Source: Goodfellowiella coeruleoviolacea (lineage in GTDB: Bacteria > Actinomycetota > Actinomycetes > Mycobacteriales > Pseudonocardiaceae). From it: a stretch of DNA of 64,000 nt. The stretch lies in the NCBI RefSeq assembly GCF_024171785.1, contig NZ_JAMTCK010000019.1, positions 124,001 through 188,000 on the forward strand, in the 5' to 3' direction. The notes beneath the pieces are model-generated. The model was not told where the DNA came from, made no database searches, and was given only the letters and a program-made list of their open reading frames with translations. This document shows positions 32,634 to 40,566 of the stretch, one piece after another (within the stretch, counting starts at the first letter, position 1; the number at the start of each line of letters is the position of its first letter). Position numbers and translations under genes: made by a program.

Positions 32634-32936
32634 GTGCTTGTCCGGGAAGCCGTGCGGCCGGTGACCGGTGCCCCGGTGGTGGCGGCCCAGCTCGCCGCCC
32701 CCTACCGGGTGCTGCTCGGCCAGATCGTGGAACTCACCCTGGCAGGGCTGGACAACGCGCGGATCGCCGAGATCGCGACCCAGTCCGCGGGTGGCGTTCG
32801 GTCCCCTGGAGCCGTCACCCGGGAACTACGCGGTGCGCTGGAACCAGCCACCGGAGGCGCCGTCCGGCCGCCCGAGCCCGCCCGGCCGCGCACGCGGCTG
32901 GCCGGTGCCCGTCGGCGTGCCAGGATGGGGCGGTGA
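32634..32936 (+). CDS. Small putative HTH protein
   Basis: 100 residues. About 83 percent of third codon positions are G or C, high enough for a real gene. The central part VLLGQIVELTLAGLDNARIAEIATQSAGGVRSPGAVTREL looks like two helices of a HTH, followed by an Arg/Pro-rich tail. The stop overlaps the GTG of the HAD gene by 4 bp, suggesting coupling. No Shine-Dalgarno is evident. It could be a chance frame in the 309-bp gap. Confidence 0.45.
   Translation: MLVREAVRPVTGAPVVAAQLAAPYRVLLGQIVELTLAGLDNARIAEIATQSAGGVRSPGAVTRELRGALEPATGGAVRPPEPARPRTRLAGARRRARMGR
32921..32926 (+). promoter_or_regulatory. -10-like hexamer CAGGAT before the HAD gene
   Basis: CAGGAT, 6-nt spacer, GTG 32933. Confidence 0.4.
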
Positions 32937-33694
32937 CCGCACCGCCCCCGCCACCCAGCGTGCTCGTGCTGTGGGACATCGACCTGACCCTGGTCAACCT
33001 GACCGGCCTGGGCCAGCGCTGGTACGCGCAGGCGCTGACCACGGTTTCCGGTCTCGCCCTGCGCCACCTCCCGGCGTTTCCCGGCCGGACCGAACGGGCC
33101 ATCACCAGGGAGCTGTTGACCGCCCACGGCGAGCAGACCGACGACGAGACGATCAAGCGGGTGTACGCCGCGCTGATCTCCATCGCGACCGAGGACCGCC
33201 ACCGGCTGAGCCAGTTGGGCCACGCGCTGCCCGGGGCCAGCGAGGCGCTCACCGCGCTGGCCGCCCGCCCGACCGTGGTGCAGTCGCTGGTGACCGGCAA
33301 CCTGCCGGAGATCGCCAGGTACAAGCTGGCCGCGTTCGGGTTGGACGCCAACGTGGAGTTCGACATCGGCGGCTACGGTTCCCTGTCCGAGCACCGTCCC
33401 GACCTGGTGTCGGCCGCCGTGCGCAACGCCGCCGACAAGTACGGCGTCCGGTTCGGGGCCGGCGCGGTGGTGGTCATCGGGGACTCGCCGCACGACGTGA
33501 CCGCGGCGCTGCACCACGGCGCGGTCGCGGTGGGCGTGGCCACCGGGCACAGCAGCGAGCAGGAACTGCGCGACGCCGGCGCCCACGTGACCCTGCCCGA
33601 CCTGGCCGACACGGACGCGGTGGTCAGGGCCGTGCTGGGCGGTCCCGGCGGGGTCGAGCGGTCGAGCCGGCGCCCCGCGGACGCCGAGGCGTAG
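32933..33694 (+). CDS. HAD-superfamily phosphatase (phosphoglycolate phosphatase-like)
   Basis: 253 residues. Motif I DIDLTLVN (nucleophile Asp and acid Asp), motif II in SLVTGN, motif III Lys in ARYKLAAFG, motif IV IGDSPHDV. The cap between motifs I and II is an alpha-helical C1 type as in Gph/PGPase. The substrate is likely a small phosphorylated metabolite; specificity is not determinable. It starts by a GTG that is either leaderless or coupled to the small frame upstream, and is followed by a large non-coding region. Confidence 0.9.
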   Translation: MTAPPPPPSVLVLWDIDLTLVNLTGLGQRWYAQALTTVSGLALRHLPAFPGRTERAITRELLTAHGEQTDDETIKRVYAALISIATEDRHRLSQLGHALPGASEALTALAARPTVVQSLVTGNLPEIARYKLAAFGLDANVEFDIGGYGSLSEHRPDLVSAAVRNAADKYGVRFGAGAVVVIGDSPHDVTAALHHGAVAVGVATGHSSEQELRDAGAHVTLPDLADTDAVVRAVLGGPGGVERSSRRPADAEA

Positions 33695-33892
33695 CGGCAC
33701 GGCCACCCCGCGGGTAGCCACCTGACCGGAAACGCCTACCCCTGGCCGCAACCGCGCACCGCTGCCGAGCCCGGGTGCCGGCAAGCGCGCTTCGGCGGTG
33801 CACCACCCCGACGCGGCCGTGGGTGGGGACAGCGGTACGCCGGGGAACCCTCTCCCCGCGGCGTCACCCGTTCGGCCGCACACCAGGCGGAG

Positions 33893-34012
33893 TTGTCCAC
33901 AGGTGACGGCGCGTGCCGGTAGTTGTCCACAGCCTCACATCGCCTGCTGTCTCCCCGTGACCAGCATCGATAGGCTGGAGCAGGGCTCGCCCCCCAGGGC
34001 GGGTGGGGGCTG
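33893..34012 (+). ncRNA. Element copy B: two DnaA-type boxes, -10 hexamer and G-rich block
   Basis: TTGTCCACA at 33893-33901 and 33923-33931 (30 nt start to start), 39 nt, TAGGCT at 33971-33976, then a conserved block ending GGGGGCTG at 34012 with GCCCCC (33989-33994) facing GGGGGC (34005-34010). It matches copies at 14771 and 42095; the inter-box distance is 11 nt longer here. Confidence 0.55.
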
Positions 34013-34118
34013 GGCGCCGCAGCGTTGACTCGGACACCACCTGCTCGGGGCTGGTTCCGACGCCGGTCGGCGGCCGGTCCCTCCGCAGGGGCTGGCCGTG
34101 GCCCTGGTCCGGCCGCAC

Positions 34119-34172
34119 GCCTGCCCCGGGGTCACGGGATCGGCAGCCTGCCTCGGGGCCACGGGATCGGCA
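34119..34172. repeat. Two 27-bp direct repeats
   Basis: Units 34119-34145 and 34146-34172 differ at two positions; each ends CACGGGATCGGCA. Confidence 0.85.
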
Positions 34173-34282
34173 CCAGCGCTGGCCGTCCGCCGCAGGCGCC
34201 ACGAGTCCGACCGGCCGCGGGCCCACGCCCGGCGCACCGCCCGGTGCCGGGTGTGCCGCTGACGCGCGCCGGCCGACACCGC

Positions 34283-34312
34283 GCGCGGGTGGCGCTTCCG
34301 GCCACCCGGCGC
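34283..34312 (-). terminator. Hairpin terminator after proS
   Basis: GGGTGGC (34287-34293) pairs with GCCACCC (34301-34307), extended by GCGC on both sides with one bulge, 17 nt past the proS stop. Confidence 0.65.
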
Positions 34313-34328
34313 GGCGGTTGGCGTCGTC

Positions 34329-36086
34329 CTATCCGCGGTCGCCGCGCACCAGTTCGGTCAGGTGCGCCACGGCCTGCTCCACCGGCACCTCGGTGCGCTC
34401 GCCGCTGAGCCGGTCCTTCACCTCGACCAGGCCCTTGGCCAGGCCCCGGCCCACCACCACGATGGTGGGCACCCCGATCAGCTCGGCGTCGGCGAACTTC
34501 ACCCCCGGGCTGGCCGTGCGGTCGTCCAGCAGCACGGTCAGGCCGGCGGCGTCCAGGTCGGCGGCCAGCTGCTCCGCGCCGGAGCGCAGCGCCTCGTCCT
34601 TGCCCGCGATGACGACGTGCACGTCCGCCGGGGCGATGCTCCTCGGCCACACCAGGCCGAGGTCGTCGTGGTGCTGCTCGGCCACGGCCGCGACCACCCG
34701 CGACACGCCGATCCCGTAGGAGCCCATGGTGATCCGGATCGGCTTGCCGTCCGGCCCCAGCGCGTCCAGGCCGAACACGTCGGCGAACTTGCGGCCGAGC
34801 TGGAAGATGTGGCCGACCTCGATGCCCCGCGCGGCCACCAGGGTGCCCGTCCCGTCCGGCGACGGGTCGCCCTCGCGCACCTCGGCCGCCTCGATGGTGC
34901 CGTCCGGGGTGAAGTCCCGCCCGCACACCAGGTCCACCACGTGGTGGTCGAGCTTGTTGGCGCCGGTCACCCAGGCCGTTCCCGGCACCACCCTGGGGTC
35001 CACCAGGTAGCGCACGCCGTTGGCGCCCAGCGCCTCCGGCCCGATGTAGCCCTTGACCAGGAACGGGTTGGCGGTGAAGTCGGCTTCGTCCAGCAGCGCG
35101 ACCTCGGCCGGGTACAGCGAGGCCTCCAACCGCTTCATGTCGACCTCGCGGTCGCCGGGCAGGCCGACGCCGAGGAGTTCCCAGTCGGTCGCGCCCGGCT
35201 GGCGGACCTTCACCATGACGTTCTTCAGCGTGTCACCCGCACTGAAGGTGCGGCCGAGGTTGGCTGCGTTGAGGAAGTCGACCAGGGTCTGGATGGTCGG
35301 CGTGTTCGGCGTGTGGTGCACCTGGGCCGCGGGCTTGTCCTCGACGGACTGCGCGGCCGGGGCGGGCGTGGTGACCGCCTCCACGTTGGCCGCGTACGCC
35401 GAGCCCGTGCTGCGCACGAAGGTGTCCTCGCCGGTGTCGCTCTCGGCCAGGAACTCCTCGGAGGCCGAGCCGCCCATGGCGCCGGAGGTCGCCGACACGA
35501 TCACGTACTTCAGGCCGAGCCGCTCGAAGATCCTGATGTAGGCGGCCCGGTGCGCCTGGTAGGACCGCTCAAGGCCGGCGTCGTCCAGGTCGAACGAGTA
35601 CGAGTCCTTCATCAGGAACTCGCGGCCGCGCAGGATGCCCGCCCGGGGCCGCTCCTCGTCCCGGTACTTGGTCTGGATCTGGTAGAGGATGACCGGGTAG
35701 TCCTTGTAGGAGCTGTACTCGCCCTTGACGGTGAGGGCGAACAGCTCCTCGTGGGTGGGGCCGAGCAGGTAGTCGGCGCCCTTGCGGTCCTTGAGCCGGA
35801 ACAGGCTGGGGCCGTACTCGGTCCACCGGCCGGTCGCCTCGTAGGGCTCCCTGGGCAGCAGCGCGGGAAACTGGATCTCCTGGGCGCCGATGGCGTCCAT
35901 CTCCTCGCGCACCACGCGCTCCACGTTGCGCAGCACCCGCATGCCCAGCGGCAACCAGGAGTAACCGCCCGGGGCGACCCGACGGACGTAGCCGGCGCGA
36001 ACCAGCAGCCGGTGGCTGGGCACCTCGGCGTCCGCCGGATCCTCGCGCAGGGTGCGCAGGAACAGCGACGACATCCTGGTAATCAC
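34329..36086 (-). CDS. proS: Prolyl-tRNA synthetase, bacterial type
   Basis: 585 residues. Class II synthetase with motif 1 [39 protein letters not shown] (abbreviated, about 55-95), motif 2 [18 protein letters not shown], the YbaK-like INS editing insertion (about 235-390) and motif 3 [13 protein letters not shown], followed by the anticodon-binding domain. It charges tRNA-Pro and, through the INS domain, hydrolyses Ala-tRNA-Pro. GTG 36086 has GAGGAG about 9 nt upstream and gives the usual [16 protein letters not shown] start. It is separated from the pectate lyase by a divergent regulatory region. Confidence 0.97.
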   Translation of the reverse strand: MITRMSSLFLRTLREDPADAEVPSHRLLVRAGYVRRVAPGGYSWLPLGMRVLRNVERVVREEMDAIGAQEIQFPALLPREPYEATGRWTEYGPSLFRLKDRKGADYLLGPTHEELFALTVKGEYSSYKDYPVILYQIQTKYRDEERPRAGILRGREFLMKDSYSFDLDDAGLERSYQAHRAAYIRIFERLGLKYVIVSATSGAMGGSASEEFLAESDTGEDTFVRSTGSAYAANVEAVTTPAPAAQSVEDKPAAQVHHTPNTPTIQTLVDFLNAANLGRTFSAGDTLKNVMVKVRQPGATDWELLGVGLPGDREVDMKRLEASLYPAEVALLDEADFTANPFLVKGYIGPEALGANGVRYLVDPRVVPGTAWVTGANKLDHHVVDLVCGRDFTPDGTIEAAEVREGDPSPDGTGTLVAARGIEVGHIFQLGRKFADVFGLDALGPDGKPIRITMGSYGIGVSRVVAAVAEQHHDDLGLVWPRSIAPADVHVVIAGKDEALRSGAEQLAADLDAAGLTVLLDDRTASPGVKFADAELIGVPTIVVVGRGLAKGLVEVKDRLSGERTEVPVEQAVAHLTELVRGDRG

Positions 36087-36417
36087 GGTCAGTGCTCCTC
36101 GTGGACAGAACTCGGCGCGACTGGTTGGGCAGCGTATCGGCACGCCGCAGGCCCACCGTCCGCGGCAGGCCCGCTCCGAGCCCCTGCAGAGTAGTCAACC
36201 CGCTCGGGCCGCGTACAACGCGATAGCACCCCGTCCGGGTGGCGGGCCGGCCGGGCGGTCCTGTCCGGCGGGGTCGGGCCGGGCGCGCGAGCCGCGGCGA
36301 CCGGGCGGGACCGGCGCCGGGAAGCGGCACCGCACCGGTCGCGGGCGGACCGCGTGACGTGCGCCGGACCGGCCGGAATCGAAGGAGAATCGAACAACGA
36401 GCTTTTTCCCCGTCGTG

Positions 36418-36447
36418 TTGACGCTCCTGTCGCGACTGCCCTAACCT
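36418..36447 (+). promoter_or_regulatory. Promoter of the pectate lyase gene
   Basis: TTGACG (36418-36423), 18-nt spacer, TAACCT (36442-36447). The inferred start site falls at about 36454, the left edge of the operator. Confidence 0.6.
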
Positions 36448-36454
36448 CGATTTC

Positions 36455-36468
36455 GGAAAGCGCTTTCC
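36455..36468. promoter_or_regulatory. Perfect 14-bp palindrome, LacI-type operator
   Basis: GGAAAGCGCTTTCC has the central CG of LacI/CRE-type operators and overlaps the expected transcription start of the pectate lyase, so a sugar-responsive LacI-family repressor would block initiation. The repressor gene is not in this window. Confidence 0.7.
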
Positions 36469-36512
36469 TTTCATTGTGGAAAGGACGGACGACTCACGGC
36501 AAGGAGGGACGG

Positions 36513-37304
36513 ATGTCCCCCATCCCGGTTCATCTCAGCGCGCCCAGGAAATCTCTGTACGCGGTGGTGCTGTTCGCACTGACCGCGTTCACCATGGCGG
36601 TCACCGCGCCCAGCGGAAACGCCGCCATCAGCTTCCCCAGCCCGTCGGGCCAGCAGGGCGTCGGCGCCACCATCACCGTCTCGGGCACGCTCGACGGTGG
36701 CCTCAAGCGCTACTACGGCACGGGTGATCTCGGCGACGGCGGCCAGGACGAGGGCCAGGACCCGATCTTCAAGCTGGCCAACGGCGCCACGCTGAAGAAC
36801 GTGATCCTGGGCGCCCCGGCCGCGGACGGCGTCCACTGCACGGGTAGCTGCACCCTGATCAACGTGTGGTGGGAGGACGTGGGCGAGGACGCGGCCACGT
36901 TCAAGGGCAGCTCGTCCAGCCAGACCATGACCATTGACGGCGGTGGCGCCCGCAAGGCCTCGGACAAGGTCTTCCAGCACAACGGCCCCGGCACGATGGT
37001 CATCAAGAACTTCCAGGTGGAGGACTTCGGCAAGCTGTACCGGTCGTGCGGCAACTGCAGCACCCAGTACCAGCGCAACGTGGTCATCCAGAACGTCACC
37101 GCCACCGCGCCCGGCAGCACCCTGGCCGGCATCAACACCAACTACGGCGACACCGCGAAGTTCTCCAAGATCACCGTCGTCGGCAAGAAGAACATGAGCA
37201 TCTGCGACTGGTACAAGGGCGTCACCAGCGGGGAGCCGTCGAAGATCGGCAGCGGCCCGAGCAGCAACTGCCAGTACTCGACGTCCGACATCACCTACAA
37301 GTAG
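36513..37304 (+). CDS. Secreted pectate lyase, polysaccharide lyase family 3
   Basis: 263 residues. Sec signal (SLYAVVLFALTAFTMAVTAP, cleavage after NAA near residue 38). The mature part is a right-handed parallel beta-helix of the PL3 (PelI/Pectate_lyase) type: GDGGQDEGQDPIFKLANGATLKNVILG, DGVHCTGSCTLINVWWEDVGEDAATFKG, DKVFQHNGPGTMVIKNFQVEDFGKLYRSC. Acidic clusters fit the Ca2+ site, and the Cys pairs suggest disulphides. It cleaves de-esterified pectin by beta-elimination. ATG 36513 has AAGGAGG at 36501-36507. Plant-biomass-linked control is suggested by the operator upstream. Confidence 0.95.
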   Translation: MSPIPVHLSAPRKSLYAVVLFALTAFTMAVTAPSGNAAISFPSPSGQQGVGATITVSGTLDGGLKRYYGTGDLGDGGQDEGQDPIFKLANGATLKNVILGAPAADGVHCTGSCTLINVWWEDVGEDAATFKGSSSSQTMTIDGGGARKASDKVFQHNGPGTMVIKNFQVEDFGKLYRSCGNCSTQYQRNVVIQNVTATAPGSTLAGINTNYGDTAKFSKITVVGKKNMSICDWYKGVTSGEPSKIGSGPSSNCQYSTSDITYK

Positions 37305-37324
37305 GCCCGTCCAGGGCTGACCGC

Positions 37325-37342
37325 CCGGCCCGGCAGGGCCGG
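37325..37342 (+). terminator. Hairpin terminator after the pectate lyase gene
   Basis: CCGGCCC-GGCA-GGGCCGG, perfect 7-bp stem, 20 nt past the stop. Confidence 0.6.
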
Positions 37343-37658
37343 ACCAGCTAGCGCACAGTTCGCCCGCGATCGCGGTGCGACCCGGCCGACCGGAACCACG
37401 TGGCGGGCGCTCGCCAGCGCCGCCAGTCTCGGCACCAGGGCGCACGAGAGACGACCGGCCAGTGCGGGCCGCCCACCCCAGCCCGGTGGGCGGCCCGCCG
37501 CCGTTCATCCGTCACCGCCTGTCCTCCTGCGCCTGCCCGCCTGCACCCGCCCGCCTCGTCCACCCGCCCTCACCCGCCCGCCGCCGTGCGCCCGCCGCCG
37601 TCTGTCCACCAGGCGGGGCGGAGCGGAGCCGGCTGGCGCAGCGCCGGGCCGGGCTGCC

Positions 37659-37664
37659 TACCCT
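37659..37664 (+). promoter_or_regulatory. -10 hexamer TACCCT, leaderless promoter of yaaA
   Basis: TACCCT, 7-nt spacer, GTG 37672. Confidence 0.55.
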
Positions 37665-37671
37665 GCCCACC

Positions 37672-38415
37672 GTGCTCGTGTTGCTCCCCCCTTCGGAAAC
37701 CAAGGCGCCGGGCGGCGAAGCGCCCCCGCTCGACCTCGCCGCACTGTCCTTTCCGGACCTGACTCCGGTGCGCACCCGCCTGGTGACCGCGCTCACCGAA
37801 CTGGCCGAGGACGTGCCGGCCAGCCTGGCCGCGCTGGGGCTGTCCGAGCGGCAGGCCGGCGAGGTGGAGCGCAACGCACGGCTGCTGACCGCGCCGACCG
37901 CGCCCGCGCTGGCGCGCTACACCGGGGTGCTCTACGACGCGCTGGACGTGGCCACGCTCAGCACGGCCGCCCTGGCCAGGGCCAAGCACCGGCTGGCCGT
38001 GGCCTCGGCGCTGTTCGGACTGGTGCGCGGGGCCGACCTGATTCCCGCCTACCGGCTGTCCGCGGGCAGCGCACTGCCCGGGATCGGCCCGCTGCGGTCG
38101 CTGTGGCGGCCGGCCCTGGAACCCATTGTGTCCACTGTGGACGAGTTGGTCATCGATCTGCGGTCCGGCGCCTACGCCGGTCTCGCCCGGGTGCCCTCGG
38201 CCGTGCTGGTGCGGGTGGTCAGTGTGGACGGTGCCGGGCGCCGCAAGGCGGTGAGCCACCACAACAAGGCCCACAAGGGCAGGCTGGCCCGAGCACTGGC
38301 GACGAGCGCGCGGGAACCGGCCACCGTGTCCGGCGTGCTGCGGGTGGCGACCGCGGCCGGCCTGCGCCTGGACCACGTCGACGCGAACACCCTCGAACTG
38401 GTGGTGCCGGCCTGA
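37672..38415 (+). CDS. yaaA: Peroxide stress protein YaaA (UPF0246)
   Basis: 247 residues. Starts VLVLLPPSETKAPGG, a clear form of the family start LLPPSEGK. Further motifs include ARYTGVLYDALD, ALFGLVRGADLIPAYRLSAG and the lysine-rich SHHNKAHKGRLARAL. YaaA binds DNA and limits intracellular iron during peroxide stress in E. coli. The upstream in-frame extension to 37375 is low-complexity; GTG 37672 is supported by the -10 hexamer and family length. Confidence 0.92.
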   Translation: MLVLLPPSETKAPGGEAPPLDLAALSFPDLTPVRTRLVTALTELAEDVPASLAALGLSERQAGEVERNARLLTAPTAPALARYTGVLYDALDVATLSTAALARAKHRLAVASALFGLVRGADLIPAYRLSAGSALPGIGPLRSLWRPALEPIVSTVDELVIDLRSGAYAGLARVPSAVLVRVVSVDGAGRRKAVSHHNKAHKGRLARALATSAREPATVSGVLRVATAAGLRLDHVDANTLELVVPA

Positions 38416-38819
38416 GCGGTCTCCGCCGACCGCGCCCGGCTCCGCCGACCGGGTCCTCACCCGATCGGTCGACCACTGTCCGACCGACGTGGCCAACATC
38501 ACCCCGCCCCTCGCGGTGGTGGTCGGTGGGCTACGGCGTCGCGATCGGGGTGGAACACGGCCAATTCGACACGTCGGAAAGCGCGGGAACGGGGTGGCCC
38601 CGGCGGGTGTGCTTCATCATCGGGTAGAGTGAGTTGCGCACCGATCGGCGTACGACGTTGCGTACTTGTCGAGGCCACCCCGATTGGCCCGGTGCTTCCA
38701 TCCACCAACGGCGTAACCATGCGCCGGGCTCGTCCTTGCGATCGCCCACCGCGACCGACCGTGTCTTTGACTCGGCAACGCTGGGCCTCCCCGAGACGTG
38801 CCACGTCCGGAGGTCAGAT
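38416..38819 (+). other. 404-bp region with promoter and long leader of the DEAD-box helicase
   Basis: TAGAGT at 38625-38630 is a -10 candidate, giving a leader of about 180 nt before the TTG start at 38820. Long leaders are typical of cold-induced RNA helicase mRNAs; no named RNA motif recognised. The first 200 bp show nothing. Confidence 0.5.
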
Positions 38820-40370
38820 TTGCCATCCACATCCCCACACCGCCCCGACCACTCGTTCCGCAAGCCCCGTCGCCACCGCGACGGACAGCGCGGCCGCGGC
38901 CCCCGGCGCGGTGGTTTCGAGGCAGACCTCACCGCTGGCACCGACTTCACGTCCAGTGTGCTGGCCGAACACACCATCGCCGAGGCACCGACCGGGCCGC
39001 TGCCCTCGTTCGCTGAACTGGGCCTGCCCGAGCCGCTGCTCGACGCGCTGACCGCCGCCGGCATCAAGGAGCCGTTCCCGATCCAGGCGGCCACCCTGCC
39101 CGACGCGCTCGCCGGCCGGGACGTGCTCGGTCGCGGCCAGACCGGTTCGGGCAAGACGCTGGCCTTCGGCCTGGCGCTGCTGTGCCGGCTGGTGGGCGAG
39201 CGGTCCCGTCCGCTGCACCCGCGCGGCCTGGTCCTGGTGCCGACCAGGGAGCTGGCCATGCAGGTCAGCGACGCGCTGACCCCGTTCGCCAGGGCGCTGC
39301 GGCTGTCCTGCCGCACCGTGGTCGGCGGCACCTCGTTCCCCCGTCAGGTTGACGCGCTGCGCCGGGGTGTCGACCTGCTCATCGCCACCCCGGGCCGGTT
39401 GTCCGACCACGTCCGCCAGGGCACCTGCGTGCTCTCCGACGTGCGGTTCACCGCGCTCGACGAGGCCGACCAGATGGCCGACATGGGGTTCATGCCGCAG
39501 GTCAGGGCCATCATGGACCTGACCGACCCGAACGGCCAGCGGCTGCTGTTCTCCGCGACCCTGGACCGGGACGTGGACGCACTGGTCCGGCAGTACCTCA
39601 CCGACCCGATCGTGCACTCGGTCGCCCCGCCCTCGGCCAGCGTCACCACCATGGAGCACCACCTGCTGCTGGTCTCGGCCGAGGACAAGCAGGCCGTGGT
39701 CACCGAGGTGGCGGCCAGGGACGGCCGCACCATCATGTTCGTGCGCACCAAGCAGCACGTCGACCGGCTGACCAAGCGGCTGCGCTCGGTCGGCGTCCGG
39801 GCCGGCGCGCTGCACGGCGGCAAGGCCCAGAGCGCGCGCACCAGGGTGCTCGGCGACTTCCGGTCCGGGGTGACGCCGGTGCTGGTGGCGACCGACGTCG
39901 CCGCCAGGGGCATCCACGTCGACGACGTGAGCCTGGTGGTGCACGTGGATCCGCCCACCGACCCGAAGGACTACCTGCACCGCGCCGGTCGGACCGCGCG
40001 GGCCGGCCAGTCGGGCACCGTGGTCACCCTGGTCACGCAGGACCAGCGGCGGGCCGTCCGCGGGCTGACCGCCCGGGCCGGTGTGCGACCGGAGAGCACC
40101 CGGGTGAGCCCGGGCGCCGAGGAGCTGGTGCGCATCACCGGTGCTCGGCTGCCCAGTGGTGAGCCGGTGGTGGACCCGGAGCCGCGGCCGCGCACCCCGA
40201 GGCGGGGTGGTGCGCCACGGCGTGGTCGCACGGCTGGTGGGCGTGGCGAGTTCCGCAGCGAGTTCCGCGGCCGGTCCGAGCGTCGCGAATCCGGTGGCGG
40301 CCGGCGGGAGTCGGGTCGGCGGGAGTTCTCGGCCGGTCGTCCCTCGCACACCCACACCCAGCAGTCCTGA
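38820..40370 (+). CDS. DEAD-box ATP-dependent RNA helicase
   Basis: 516 residues. Q motif (PFPIQAATLP), motif I GQTGSGKT, Ia PTRELAMQV, II DEAD (TALDEADQMADMGF), III SAT, IV IMFVRT, V VATDVAARGIHVDDV, VI HRAGRTARAG. The last 75 residues are RGG/Ser-Arg-rich (RGEFRSEFRGRSERRESGGG), an RNA-binding tail ending HTHTQQS. It unwinds RNA in ribosome assembly and decay. A TTG start at 38820 is chosen because GGAGG lies 6 nt upstream; in-frame codons above it have no similarity. It ends 196 bp before convergent cysG, with a strong hairpin between them. Confidence 0.95.
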   Translation: MPSTSPHRPDHSFRKPRRHRDGQRGRGPRRGGFEADLTAGTDFTSSVLAEHTIAEAPTGPLPSFAELGLPEPLLDALTAAGIKEPFPIQAATLPDALAGRDVLGRGQTGSGKTLAFGLALLCRLVGERSRPLHPRGLVLVPTRELAMQVSDALTPFARALRLSCRTVVGGTSFPRQVDALRRGVDLLIATPGRLSDHVRQGTCVLSDVRFTALDEADQMADMGFMPQVRAIMDLTDPNGQRLLFSATLDRDVDALVRQYLTDPIVHSVAPPSASVTTMEHHLLLVSAEDKQAVVTEVAARDGRTIMFVRTKQHVDRLTKRLRSVGVRAGALHGGKAQSARTRVLGDFRSGVTPVLVATDVAARGIHVDDVSLVVHVDPPTDPKDYLHRAGRTARAGQSGTVVTLVTQDQRRAVRGLTARAGVRPESTRVSPGAEELVRITGARLPSGEPVVDPEPRPRTPRRGGAPRRGRTAGGRGEFRSEFRGRSERRESGGGRRESGRREFSAGRPSHTHTQQS

Positions 40371-40386
40371 CGCGACAGTTCTCGAC

Positions 40387-40442
40387 CTGACGGCCCTGGG
40401 CTGACGGCCCGGTGCTGACGGGCGCTGGGCTGACGGTCCTGG
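40387..40442. repeat. Four 13-15 bp tandem repeats after the helicase gene
   Basis: CTGACGG-led units at 40387, 40401, 40415 and 40430, starting 16 nt past the helicase stop. Confidence 0.75.
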
Positions 40443-40494
40443 CCGAACGGCCTGGTGCCGGTCGGTCGCGGCTGGTTTCCACCTGTTGTCCCGT

Positions 40495-40536
40495 GGCCGG
40501 GGTTGCTGATCGCACTCGTGATCAGCAACCCCGGCC
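40495..40536. terminator. Strong bidirectional hairpin terminator
   Basis: Perfect 17-bp stem GGCCGGGGTTGCTGATC / GATCAGCAACCCCGGCC with loop GCACTCGT, between the convergent helicase and cysG genes. Confidence 0.85.
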
Positions 40537-40566
40537 ACTGGCGTTATCCACCCGGGACGCGGCGGG

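Larger units (their letters stand above)
33695..34328. other. 634-bp non-coding region between the HAD gene and proS
   Basis: Contains element copy B (33893-34012), a pair of 27-bp direct repeats (34119-34172) and the proS terminator hairpin (34283-34312). No frame has a credible start, ribosome-binding site and codon pattern. Confidence 0.7.
36087..36512. other. Divergent regulatory region proS / pectate lyase
   Basis: 426 bp with no credible gene. The right third holds the pectate lyase promoter and operator; the left third holds the proS leader with its ribosome-binding site. I saw nothing further in the middle. Confidence 0.7.
37305..37671. other. 367-bp intergenic region
   Basis: Holds the pectate lyase terminator (37325-37342), a C-rich low-complexity stretch built of CCCGCC-like units (about 37500-37610) and, at the right edge, the -10 of the yaaA gene. 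No gene seen. Confidence 0.65.
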
